From a virus: a stretch of DNA of 38,803 bases. The stretch is from positions 1 to 38,803 of IMG/VR virus record IMGVR_UViG_3300044713_000097, one strand, 5' to 3'. A program made the translations under genes and the position numbers. Below the pieces are notes generated by a model, which did no database searches, was not told where the DNA came from, and saw only the letters and a list, made by a program, of their open reading frames with translations. This document shows positions 21,822 through 29,146 of the stretch, in pieces; positions within the stretch are counted from its first letter, which is position 1, and the number at the start of each line of letters is the position of its first letter.

Positions 21822-21979
21822 ATGAAATAGCGTTCCCGTTGTGGCAAACTGCAGTCAGTCTTTTTGCCCTTATCGGGTTTTACGGCCTTGTCTTTGGTGG
21901 GACCTGCTGGCTGGTCGATCGTTATCTCTCATGGTCCAGCCGCCGCCGTAGCAAAATTCTAAATAGGGGTTCCCGGTGA
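21818..21979 (+). CDS. Small single-span membrane protein
   Basis: This 53-residue protein starts at an ATG overlapping the aminotransferase stop (ATGA), and its stop overlaps the GTG of the synthase gene (GTGA). It begins MNEIAFPLWQTAVSLF. One membrane segment (LFALIGFYGLVFGGTCWLV) is followed by a strongly basic tail (SSRRRSKILNRGSR), suggesting an N-out, C-in topology. No family is recognised. It could anchor the sugar pathway at the membrane or work with the nested membrane protein. Confidence 0.6.
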   Translation: MNEIAFPLWQTAVSLFALIGFYGLVFGGTCWLVDRYLSWSSRRRSKILNRGSR

Positions 21980-22623
21980 CCGAGCTCGTAGCTGAAATAT
22001 CAGGCAACCATGGCGGGGTGCTTAATAACGCGCTCCATCTGATTGCCGTAGCCAAAGCCTGCGGTGCTGATGCCGTTAAGTTTCAGTGCTTTGACGCGGA
22101 GCGGCTTGCGGTTAAGCGCTCTGGAATTAGCTGGCAAGGCATTACCATGGCCTACAGCAATCTCCTGGAACTCTACTACCGTACGGAGACCCCTCGCGAT
22201 TGGTTTCCGACGCTGATTGCCAAAGCGGAGCTAGAAGACATCCCTTGGTTCTCGTCAGTGTTCGACCCGGATGACGTGGCTTTCCTGGAAACGCTAGGTT
22301 GCCCGCGGTACAAGATCAGCGCCTACGAAATGCTCGATGGCGATCTAATCAACGCCGTGGTGGCAACCCGCAAGCCTATCGTGATGTCGGTTCGCCCCCG
22401 CGACGGGCTGACGATCCTGGCCGCAACCGACTATGAAGGCGAAACAGTAGCGCTAGGGCTATCGGACCACACACCATTCGACGGCGATCTGTTTATAGAA
22501 CCCGATACCCCGATGGTCGAGCGGCACATCTGCTTGCCGGATGTCGAGACGCCGGACAGTGAGTTCTCGTCAACTCCGGATGAATTCGCGACCTACGTGA
22601 AAGCCATTAGGGGCGCACCATGA
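21976..22623 (+). CDS. Minimal NeuB/PseI-like nonulosonic acid synthase
   Basis: This 215-residue protein has the TIM-barrel blocks of sialic/pseudaminic acid synthases: VAEISGNHGGVLNNA (residues 5-19), GADAVKFQCF (30-39) and WFSSVFDPDDVAFLETLGCP (91-110). YKISAYEMLD (112-121), GLSDHT (161-166) and VERHICLPD (181-189) follow. These enzymes condense phosphoenolpyruvate with a six-carbon amino sugar. The usual C-terminal antifreeze-like SAF domain is absent and barrel loops are short, against about 340-350 residues in PseI/NeuB. It starts at GTG coupled to the membrane protein and overlaps the amidotransferase start. Activity is inferred. Confidence 0.8.
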   Translation: MTELVAEISGNHGGVLNNALHLIAVAKACGADAVKFQCFDAERLAVKRSGISWQGITMAYSNLLELYYRTETPRDWFPTLIAKAELEDIPWFSSVFDPDDVAFLETLGCPRYKISAYEMLDGDLINAVVATRKPIVMSVRPRDGLTILAATDYEGETVALGLSDHTPFDGDLFIEPDTPMVERHICLPDVETPDSEFSSTPDEFATYVKAIRGAP

Positions 22624-23696
22624 AACACTGCCGCCGTTGCGTCTATCCCGAGACCAAACCCAACCTATGGTTCGACAATACGGGGCTGTGCTCGGCATGT
22701 GTCTATTTTGACCGTCAATCGAAAATCGACTGGCCAGCCCGCACGCAGGAATTTTCCATCAAGTTTCCTCGCGGTACGCGCGTCGTAGCCGCCGTCTCTG
22801 GCGGCAAGGACTCCACCTACATCGTCGTCAAGCTGATGGAGCTCGGTCTCAAGGTCCTTGCCGTTTGTGCCACCACCGACGACTTGACGCCGATCGGCCG
22901 CAGGAACCTCGACAACATCGGGCGCCTAACCGACCTGATCGAGGTAACGCCCAACAAGACGCTGCGCCGCCAGATGTCTAAGTACGCGCTTGAGACGGTC
23001 GGCGACATCTCTTGGTGCGAGCATGTCCTGATCTGGACGACTCCGGCGCAGATTGCCGACCTGATGGGTATCGGTCATGTCTTCTACGGCGAGAACCCTC
23101 AAAATGCTTACGGTGCCGGTCCGGATGGCACCGAGCGCCTAGCCGGGATGCCTCCCCAGTGGGAACAGGAGTTCGGTGGCATGCTCGGACTGCGCGTCAG
23201 CGATATGCAGGAGCAGTTCCCGGACGGCGAGTTTGGCCCGTACAAGATGCCCAAGCGGATGCCGACCAGGCATTTCCTTGGCTACTACTTCCCCTGGGAT
23301 GGCGGGGAGAACGCTAAGATCGCACGCCAGCATGGCTTCGAGTGGTACGGTGGCGATGTCGAAACATCGTGCGTTCCGTGGGAGAATCTCGATAACCACC
23401 AAACCGGCCTGCATGATCTAATTCGATATTATAAGTACGGCTACACACGAGCCCACGACATCCTTGGCTCAGCCATCCGCAGAGGCAGGCTCGATCGTCC
23501 GTTAGCGGCCACGTGCATCAAGTGCCTTGATCCTTACCCGCACACTTATATCGGCAAGCCAATCAAAGAAATCCTCGATGACATTGGCATGACGAGGTCT
23601 GAGTTCTGGGCTGTCGTCTACCGGTTCACTAACTGGCAACTGTTCGACCGTCCTGTGCTGGGTTTCCAGCCCACCCCAAAGTTTGAGATAGAGTGA
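22620..23696 (+). CDS. WbuX/PseA-like N-acetyl sugar amidotransferase
   Basis: This 358-residue protein opens with a zinc-type CRRCVYP (Cys4, Cys7) and GLCSACVYF (Cys24, Cys27), then the PP-loop SGGKDST (60-66) for ATP adenylation. A late TCIKCLDPYP block follows. This is the WbuX/WbpG/PseA amidotransferase family, which converts an N-acetyl group on a sugar to acetamidino with ammonia supplied by HisH/HisF-like partners. The WbuZ/HisF-like partner is encoded four genes downstream. The length is normal. The substrate here is presumably a nonulosonic acid or its precursor. Confidence 0.87.
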   Translation: MKHCRRCVYPETKPNLWFDNTGLCSACVYFDRQSKIDWPARTQEFSIKFPRGTRVVAAVSGGKDSTYIVVKLMELGLKVLAVCATTDDLTPIGRRNLDNIGRLTDLIEVTPNKTLRRQMSKYALETVGDISWCEHVLIWTTPAQIADLMGIGHVFYGENPQNAYGAGPDGTERLAGMPPQWEQEFGGMLGLRVSDMQEQFPDGEFGPYKMPKRMPTRHFLGYYFPWDGGENAKIARQHGFEWYGGDVETSCVPWENLDNHQTGLHDLIRYYKYGYTRAHDILGSAIRRGRLDRPLAATCIKCLDPYPHTYIGKPIKEILDDIGMTRSEFWAVVYRFTNWQLFDRPVLGFQPTPKFEIE

Positions 23697-24106
23697 TGAG
23701 ACTAACCGACATCTACAGCATGCCCGCCACTGTGGTCACAGGCTTCCTATGGGAAATGCTACGGGACAGGGACCCGGCCGCGAACATCTCGCACCAGAAG
23801 ATGCCAACGCCAGAACAACACAAGGCCTTCGTTGACTCCAAGCCCTATGAAGCCTGGTATGCGATAGAAAAGAACCGTAGCTATATCGGGACGGTGTATT
23901 TGAGTCGCCAGAACGAGATTGGCGTGTTCCTGATGCATGGTGTGCAGGGCCGCGGCATTGGCTCATGGGCTGTCCAGGAGATCATGCGCATCTACGGTCC
24001 GCGCCGGTATCTGGCCAACATTGCGCCCACCAATGTCAAATCGCAGGATTTCTTCCGCAAGCTTGGGTTCAAGCTGATCCAGTACACGTTCGAGAGGGAG
24101 ACTTAG
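23696..24106 (+). CDS. GNAT N-acetyltransferase, PseH-like
   Basis: This 136-residue protein has the acetyl-CoA loop QGRGIGSWAV and the C-terminal NIAPTNVKSQDFFRKLGFKL of GNAT enzymes. The N-terminal NISHQKMPTPEQHKAFV recalls PseH/SpeG-like proteins. In pseudaminic acid synthesis PseH acetylates the 4-amino group made by PseC. The ATG at 23696 shares one base with the amidotransferase stop; a GTG one codon earlier is also possible. The stop overlaps the ribosome binding site of the next gene. The role is inferred from operon context. Confidence 0.75.
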   Translation: MRLTDIYSMPATVVTGFLWEMLRDRDPAANISHQKMPTPEQHKAFVDSKPYEAWYAIEKNRSYIGTVYLSRQNEIGVFLMHGVQGRGIGSWAVQEIMRIYGPRRYLANIAPTNVKSQDFFRKLGFKLIQYTFERET

Positions 24107-24116
24107 GAGGATGTTT

Positions 24117-24287
24117 ATGAAGATTTTCGAGTGGCTTTTCGGATGCAGACGCCAACGCGACATCACTCTAGCTATGACTGCGGAAGAGGCTTGGCGCGAA
24201 TACCGAAAGACTGGCGAGGCGGTAGAGAGCTTCGAGTCGTTCAAACGACGCTGGGACCATCACCGGAAGCTAGAGATGGGGAAATGA
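24117..24287 (+). CDS. Small charged hypothetical protein
   Basis: This 56-residue frame begins MKIFEWLFGCRRQRDITLAM. The AGGAGG at 24105-24110 sets the start at 24117, not the ATG at 24111. The N-terminal 10 residues are hydrophobic/amphipathic, and the rest is a charged helix (AEEAWREYRKTGEAVESFES and FKRRWDHHRKLEMGK). It overlaps the WbuZ-like ATG by ATGA. Function is unknown. Confidence 0.6.
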   Translation: MKIFEWLFGCRRQRDITLAMTAEEAWREYRKTGEAVESFESFKRRWDHHRKLEMGK

Positions 24288-25015
24288 TCAAAACCCGCGT
24301 CATCCCAGTTGTCCTGTGGGACGGTGTCAACGCTGTCCAGACTGTTAAGTTCGGCCGGCCTGCACGTGTGTTCGGCTCCCTGATGGATGCCGTGCGGGTT
24401 TATGAGCGGCGCAACGTTGACGAGCTTATCTTGCTCCACATTAACGCGGCGACTCCCGACCTTGAGGACATCAAATGGTTCACGTCGCAGATGTTCTGCC
24501 CGGTGACCGTAGGTGGTGGCGTGAATACGCTGGCCGATATCCGCAACGTGCTCAAGTCTGGGGCCGACAAGGTGTCGATACGGCGAGCAGCCAGCCCGCA
24601 ATTCATTGATGCTGCAGCTAGGCATTTTGGCTCACAGGCTATCGTGTTCTCGCTCGATGCTATCCCTATCAACCGCTACGCTATCACTCCCCACGACGGC
24701 TACATGATCGACCGCTGTACGGCGGCAGCACAGGACGCAGAGGGAGCCGGCGCGGGCGAAATCCTGCTCACCTCTGTCGAGCGCAATGGCACGATGCAGG
24801 GCTACGACCTTGACCTTATCCGCGCCGTCGCCGGCTGTGTGGACATCCCCGTTATCGCCCACGGTGGTTGCGGCAAGCCAGAGCATATGTTGGAAGCTAT
24901 CCAGGCCGGCGCCCACGCTATCGCCGCCTCCACCATGTTCATGTTCTGTGATGTAACCCCTCGTGATTGCAGTAGGTATTTGAGCGATCACGGGATAGCC
25001 GCAAGGATAACTTAG
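24284..25015 (+). CDS. WbuZ-type HisF-like protein (glycosyl amidation partner)
   Basis: This 243-residue TIM barrel is of the HisF superfamily. The opening RVIPVVLWDGVNAVQTVKF and the block VDELILLHINAA match WbuZ/HisF2-type proteins, not histidine-pathway HisF. The catalytic Asp of the IPCLDV motif is not conserved. Phosphate-binding loops are recognisable in TVGGGVNTLADIRNVL, IVFSLDAIP and VIAHGGCGKPEHM. WbuZ-like proteins channel ammonia from a HisH-like glutaminase to the WbuX amidotransferase. The partner amidotransferase is present, but no HisH-like gene is seen, so host HisH or free ammonia may serve. Confidence 0.85.
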   Translation: MIKTRVIPVVLWDGVNAVQTVKFGRPARVFGSLMDAVRVYERRNVDELILLHINAATPDLEDIKWFTSQMFCPVTVGGGVNTLADIRNVLKSGADKVSIRRAASPQFIDAAARHFGSQAIVFSLDAIPINRYAITPHDGYMIDRCTAAAQDAEGAGAGEILLTSVERNGTMQGYDLDLIRAVAGCVDIPVIAHGGCGKPEHMLEAIQAGAHAIAASTMFMFCDVTPRDCSRYLSDHGIAARIT

Positions 25016-25465
25016 ATGTCTGCACGTCTTGGCAACAAAACAGCCATCACCCATGGCGGTAGCGACACGCGCCTATATCGTATTTACAACAACATGAAGA
25101 ACCGTTGCCACAACGAGCGATCTCCAAGGTTTGCAGATTATGGGCAACGAGGCATTTCTGTATGCCCACAGTGGAAAGCCTCCTTCGTAAGTTTTCGAGA
25201 CTGGGCCTTGCAAAATGGTTATGACGACACCCTGGTTATAGATCGCATCGATAATGACGGAAATTACTGCCCTGAAAATTGTCGGTGGGTCACCGCCTAC
25301 GCCAGCAATAGGAATCAGAGAAGCAACATTGTCGTAGAGATCGGTGGCGTAGCCAAATGCCTGAAAGATTGGTCTAAGGACCCTATTTGCAGGGCAAATT
25401 ATAGCACTATTACCCGCCGCATCCGCGATCTTGGATGGAACCCAGTGAAGGCTATAACGACATGA
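25016..25465 (+). CDS. HNH-like homing-type protein inserted in the sugar operon
   Basis: This 149-residue protein belongs to a common phage family with TRLYRIYNNMKNRCHN, FADYGQRGISVCPQWK and the HNH-like block VIDRIDNDGNYCPENCRWVT. The central His of the HNH motif is Arg (IDRID), as often seen in this family, so nuclease activity is uncertain. A DNA-binding C-terminus follows (LKDWSKDPICRANYSTITRR). It starts directly after the WbuZ stop and overlaps the cytidylyltransferase ATG by ATGA. The sequence is visibly richer in A/T than its neighbours, suggesting separate acquisition. No intron boundaries are evident. Confidence 0.8.
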   Translation: MSARLGNKTAITHGGSDTRLYRIYNNMKNRCHNERSPRFADYGQRGISVCPQWKASFVSFRDWALQNGYDDTLVIDRIDNDGNYCPENCRWVTAYASNRNQRSNIVVEIGGVAKCLKDWSKDPICRANYSTITRRIRDLGWNPVKAITT

Positions 25466-26187
25466 CCAACGGCGTAGTCATACAGGCTCGCATGACCTCT
25501 AGCCGCTTCCCTGGCAAGTCGATGGCCATGCTCGCCGGCAAGCCGGTCTTGCAGCACGTCATCGAGCGCTGCCAGATGATACCCTTCATCAACAAGGTAG
25601 TGGTTGCCATGCCGGTCGCCAAGGAATCCGACCCGATGGGCGCGCTGTGCGACACCATGGGGGTGGAGACATTCTTCGGACCAGAGCACGACGTTCTGAA
25701 GCGTTACTACCTCGCGGCCACCTATTACGAATTCACCACCATCATGCGGATTACCGCGGATTGCCCGTTCCTCGACCCGATCGTGTGCGGTGAGGTTCTA
25801 TCGCTGCTCAAGGCTGAGCAACTGGACTACTGCTGCAACTGCTATCCGGTGCGGACCTATCCGAAGGGGTTGGACTGCGAGGCCTTCACCTATGATTGCC
25901 TTGAGGCGGCGCATGTAACCACCAAGAGCCAACATAACCGCGAGCATGTCACGCCATGGATGCAAACCCGGAAGGGCATCAGGCGGGCTTGCGTGCAGCA
26001 GAAGATAGACGTGTCCAATCAGAACTGGTGTGTGGACTACCCCGAGGATATCTCGCGTCTTGAGGCGCTGCTGGCAGATGCCCAGAAGCGATACGATGCC
26101 GAGCACATACAGCCTGGACTGCCGGGCCGACCGTTCACCACCGATGAATTGCTCAAGATGGAGTCGCAACGTGGAAGCCCCAATTGA
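25462..26187 (+). CDS. SpsF/PseF-like CMP-nonulosonic acid cytidylyltransferase
   Basis: This 241-residue protein has the nucleotide-binding signature QARMTSSRFPGKSM (residues 8-21) of the SpsF/NeuA/PseF family. It also has LQHVIERC and ITADCPFLDP with the metal-binding Asp. Such enzymes activate pseudaminic or related acids as CMP sugars, the donor for transferases. The ATG at 25462 overlaps the HNH stop; an in-frame start at 25435 lies inside the HNH gene and is less likely. The 3' end overlaps the methylase start by 17 bases. Confidence 0.85.
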   Translation: MTNGVVIQARMTSSRFPGKSMAMLAGKPVLQHVIERCQMIPFINKVVVAMPVAKESDPMGALCDTMGVETFFGPEHDVLKRYYLAATYYEFTTIMRITADCPFLDPIVCGEVLSLLKAEQLDYCCNCYPVRTYPKGLDCEAFTYDCLEAAHVTTKSQHNREHVTPWMQTRKGIRRACVQQKIDVSNQNWCVDYPEDISRLEALLADAQKRYDAEHIQPGLPGRPFTTDELLKMESQRGSPN

Positions 26188-26776
26188 AGCCTGGAAGGGT
26201 TCTTTCGGCGACGCCTATCATGCTCGCCAGACTGATATGCATGCCGAGGCCGCCAAGCGTGAGATGCTATGGGCGCATGCGCTCGACAGGCTGCCTAGGC
26301 TCCGTATGGACATCCTTGAGGTTGGCGCCGGCACCGGGGCGAACTTGGAGGCCATTCGCCGACTGCGACAAATGTCGCAGTTGACGCCCACGCTGTTCGC
26401 CTTGGAGCCCAACGAGAAGGCGGCCGCGTCCATCCCCGGAGACGTAGCCCTTATCTATGGCACGGCCGACCGTATCGAGGCGGCATCCGCAACGTTCGAC
26501 CTGGTGTTCACCTATGGCGTCCTGATCCACCTCGAGGACCCGTTGGCCGCCATGCGGGAGATGTACCGGGTATCCAAGCGCTACGTCATGTGTGCCGAGT
26601 ATTTCGCCCCCAAGAGAGAAGCCATTCCCTACAGGGACGGAGTTCCGCTGTTCAGAGACGATTACGGCGCCTTTTGGATGGATAGCTTCGATCTGAAGCT
26701 GCTCGGCTACGGTTTCTGCTGGAAACGCGCCACGGGCCTCGACAACGTCACTTGGTGGATGTTTGAGAAGACTTAA
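26171..26776 (+). CDS. Pseudaminic acid biosynthesis-type methylase
   Basis: This 201-residue SAM-dependent methyltransferase starts at a GTG within the end of the cytidylyltransferase gene. The opening EAWKGSFGDAYHARQ and motif I ILEVGAGTGANLEAI (residues 48-62) fit it. LVFTYGVLIHLED and MYRVSKRYVMCAEYF match the family known as pseudaminic acid biosynthesis-associated methylase. It would O- or N-methylate the sugar. It is the last gene of the operon and its 3' end overlaps the convergent gene by 29 bases. This family strengthens the pseudaminic assignment of the whole cluster. Confidence 0.85.
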   Translation: MEAPIEAWKGSFGDAYHARQTDMHAEAAKREMLWAHALDRLPRLRMDILEVGAGTGANLEAIRRLRQMSQLTPTLFALEPNEKAAASIPGDVALIYGTADRIEAASATFDLVFTYGVLIHLEDPLAAMREMYRVSKRYVMCAEYFAPKREAIPYRDGVPLFRDDYGAFWMDSFDLKLLGYGFCWKRATGLDNVTWWMFEKT

Positions 26777-26906
26777 CCTTGTTCTCTTGTTTGGGCTGTT
26801 TGAGAAGATTTAATTCAGCCTTCAGCCTTTCGATTTCATCTTGCTGCATGATTTGCGTCACGACAAGGTCGCCAATGGCCAGCCTAATTCTTGCGTTGAT
26901 GTCCAT
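26748..26906 (-). CDS. Small coiled-coil protein at the end of the virion operon
   Basis: This 52-residue protein begins MDINARIRLAIGDLVVTQIM, continues with a helical, coiled-coil-prone stretch (QQDEIERLKAELNLLKQPKQ) and ends with a Lys/Ser tail. The RLAIGDLVVTQIMQQ motif is typical of short proteins encoded after phage tail fibre genes. The longer frame upstream is a shadow of the fibre gene. It ends convergently with the methylase gene, with 29 bases of antisense overlap. No terminator is evident between the two operons. Confidence 0.65.
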   Translation of the reverse strand: MDINARIRLAIGDLVVTQIMQQDEIERLKAELNLLKQPKQENKVKSSQTSTK

Positions 26907-26914
26907 TTTGCTAC

Positions 26915-27985
26915 CTACGGCGTCGGTTTCGTAAAGATATAGGCAACGGTCACGGTGCGCGAAGCCCCTCGGTTGCTGTACACGGTGTAGGCGGTACCGT
27001 TGAAGGCCACGGACATCTGGTTTGCGCCCGGCGTCGTGGTGCTGGCGACCCACACGGCGCCCTGCACGGTTCCAAGAGTTACGCTTGCGCCAGCGCATAA
27101 GTAAATGGCGACCGCACCATCCTCGATGGCATGTACGACAAGCATACCGGCGCCAAGGCCAAGCTGGTGGTTCGCTCCGCTGGCAAGCGTAAAGCTGTCT
27201 TCGTAGATCAGGCCGGCTACTGTCGCAGCGGCAGAGTACCATTTCGTGGCATATCCGGTCGGCAACGCGAGTGCGGGGGGTGTGGGATTCACGCTGGTAT
27301 CGAGAGAATTGCTGCCGAACACAATACCGCTGATGCATTGGGCACCATTGTTAACGATGTCCATCGCGGCGCTAATGCTATTGCCCCCCAAACCTCCCGA
27401 TGCAGAGTTATCGAGACGAATTATAACTGCGCTTCCAAGCGGATTGACGTTGAACGGGTCCTCGGTAGCTACCCCGCCATTATTGAATACAGAGCATTCA
27501 AGATTGATATGATGTGAGTTGGTGGAACCCGACGCGATATATCCAGCCATGTAGGTGGACCACGTGTTGTGGCCCGTGCCGGTGCTATCGTGTACGACGA
27601 GTGAGTTTAGGCCGATGACATTCTGGACGCTTCCGGAAGGATTGTCGCTACTCCTAGCCGCGAATAGAGCACCCCAATTGCCTACAGGCGATACGCCATA
27701 GACGGTAACCTGCCCTCCTGCGTCAGCGCCTAGGATGTAGGTATTCACCCATGTGACGTTGGTATCTTGGGCAGGAACACCCGCAAGGATATTTTTGGCA
27801 CCTACGGTATTAGCGATAAGAACTGAATTTAAGTCGTATCTAAAATGGCTTAATGAAACAAAAGGATATAAGGATGCCCCAACCTGGAAGGGGTTTATCG
27901 TCTTGAAGGCATCGGTCAGCGCAGTAGGTTGCCCGGTGTCGTAGTTCACAAACCGTGGTGCCGTTGGCCCGGTGCCGGAGGTCAC
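26915..27985 (-). CDS. Tail spike or fibre protein
   Basis: This 356-residue protein begins MTSGTGPTAPRFVNYDTGQP and is rich in Gly, Ser, Asn and Thr with repeated short beta strands. Examples are QNVIGLNSLVVHDSTGTG, NSHHINLECSVFNNGG and GGNSISAAMDIVNNGAQ. The C-terminal 60 residues could be a small beta-sandwich (VSNRGASRTVTVAYIFTKPTP-like end). No enzymatic site is seen. It is the last of four tandem fibre-type genes, so it probably contributes to host binding. The gene starts one base before the stop of the preceding gene ends, with no gap. Confidence 0.7.
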   Translation of the reverse strand: MTSGTGPTAPRFVNYDTGQPTALTDAFKTINPFQVGASLYPFVSLSHFRYDLNSVLIANTVGAKNILAGVPAQDTNVTWVNTYILGADAGGQVTVYGVSPVGNWGALFAARSSDNPSGSVQNVIGLNSLVVHDSTGTGHNTWSTYMAGYIASGSTNSHHINLECSVFNNGGVATEDPFNVNPLGSAVIIRLDNSASGGLGGNSISAAMDIVNNGAQCISGIVFGSNSLDTSVNPTPPALALPTGYATKWYSAAATVAGLIYEDSFTLASGANHQLGLGAGMLVVHAIEDGAVAIYLCAGASVTLGTVQGAVWVASTTTPGANQMSVAFNGTAYTVYSNRGASRTVTVAYIFTKPTP

Positions 27986-29143
27986 TTAAATCCCCGCGTC
28001 GGCCTGCCAGTGGACGGCAATCTGATTACCAGCCGCGATAGAGGTGCTTCCCACTGACACGTAAATCATGTTTGCCACTGGCGAATTGATGCCAGCCGAA
28101 TCCAGCGACACCACCAGACTGCTGCCGGTCGTGATGTTCTGTGCATTGGCGCTGGAACCTGACGGGTTATAGCTCGTGTAAGAGGCTGTGGCCCGAAGCT
28201 CGATTGGGTAATGCTGTATCCATAGCCCGCAAGCTGCGCCAGCCGCCGCTACCAAAGCCGAGGCTCCCGGCAATCCAGCATTCTGCGCTGGTGCGGTCTT
28301 GTACGGGAAACTCTTGCGGTAGTGCCGCTTGCATGCGAGTAGCGACCGCTCGAAGGGCCAGCGCTCGAAGGCGGCGATCGGCGCACTGGTATTCTGGATA
28401 ATCTCAACCTGGAAATCGTCGATCGTTAAACTGTCGTCCGTGCCAGCGGTGCCGACAGGAGCCCAGTTAACCCCGACCTCAAGCTGAGTTGCGTTCGCTG
28501 CGATCGCGGCGGAAATGAACGTGTATCGCGTGGCCGTCGTGGTCAGGTTTGCAGATGAGTTGAGTGGCTGCGTCTGGTTGCTGTAGCCGGTTGTCGTCTT
28601 GGCAGGGCTGCCGGTACCCGCATTGATGTAGACGTTCAGCGTGCCGCTTGCCGGTGACCAGTTCGCGCCAGCCTTCGCGGTAAAGCTTACCGCAACGATC
28701 TGGCCCGCAAGCATAGCGCACTCATCGACATCGAACGGAAAGCCGAAGGTGATGAACCCTGTACCGGTCTGCCCGCTGTTGCGCTGAGGCTTCGCAGCCC
28801 ATTGTGAGCCTGTGACGATGCCGGCCACCTGTGCAACGGTACATGCCTGGTTAGCATTCGTGGTGAGGTACCAGCGGTCAGCCGTGTAGACGGACGACGA
28901 TGCGCTGACTGCAATGCTCGCGGTACCACCCGCCCCGCGCTGCCATACCTCAAAGCCGCCGTTGGCGCCGATGATATTGCGCTGGCCATAGGTGTTCTGA
29001 AGCGCCTGCATGGCCTCCGTGAACGAGCCCGACATGTCGGTGAAGATCGCATCCCACACCGCGGATTGGACGACCTGGCCCGGGGCGGCGCTCTCAGCAC
29101 CTGCTGCCGGTGTATAGACGCCTGTGACTTGATTAAAGCCCAT
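27986..29143 (-). CDS. Tail fibre protein with carbohydrate-binding-like module
   Basis: This 385-residue protein begins MGFNQVTGVYTPAAGAESA, with an N-terminal segment likely for virion attachment. It then has NGGFEVWQRGAGG and YTADRWYLTT, a signature frequent in phage fibre proteins that precedes a jelly-roll domain (AMLAGQIVAVSFTAKAGANW, LTIDDFQVEI). The pattern resembles carbohydrate-binding modules. The C-terminal part includes FERSLLACKRHYRKSFPY and a Ser/Thr-rich tail. It lies between the Gly-rich fibre and the last spike. Receptor specificity is unknown. Confidence 0.75.
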   Translation of the reverse strand: MGFNQVTGVYTPAAGAESAAPGQVVQSAVWDAIFTDMSGSFTEAMQALQNTYGQRNIIGANGGFEVWQRGAGGTASIAVSASSSVYTADRWYLTTNANQACTVAQVAGIVTGSQWAAKPQRNSGQTGTGFITFGFPFDVDECAMLAGQIVAVSFTAKAGANWSPASGTLNVYINAGTGSPAKTTTGYSNQTQPLNSSANLTTTATRYTFISAAIAANATQLEVGVNWAPVGTAGTDDSLTIDDFQVEIIQNTSAPIAAFERWPFERSLLACKRHYRKSFPYKTAPAQNAGLPGASALVAAAGAACGLWIQHYPIELRATASYTSYNPSGSSANAQNITTGSSLVVSLDSAGINSPVANMIYVSVGSTSIAAGNQIAVHWQADAGI

Positions 29144-29146
29144 GGA

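Noticed and set aside
26762-26813. Near-duplicate TTTGAGAAGAYTTAA at the methylase stop and 38 bases downstream
   Set aside because: It looks like a chance or minor duplication; the copies are not in the same frame and no function is suggested.
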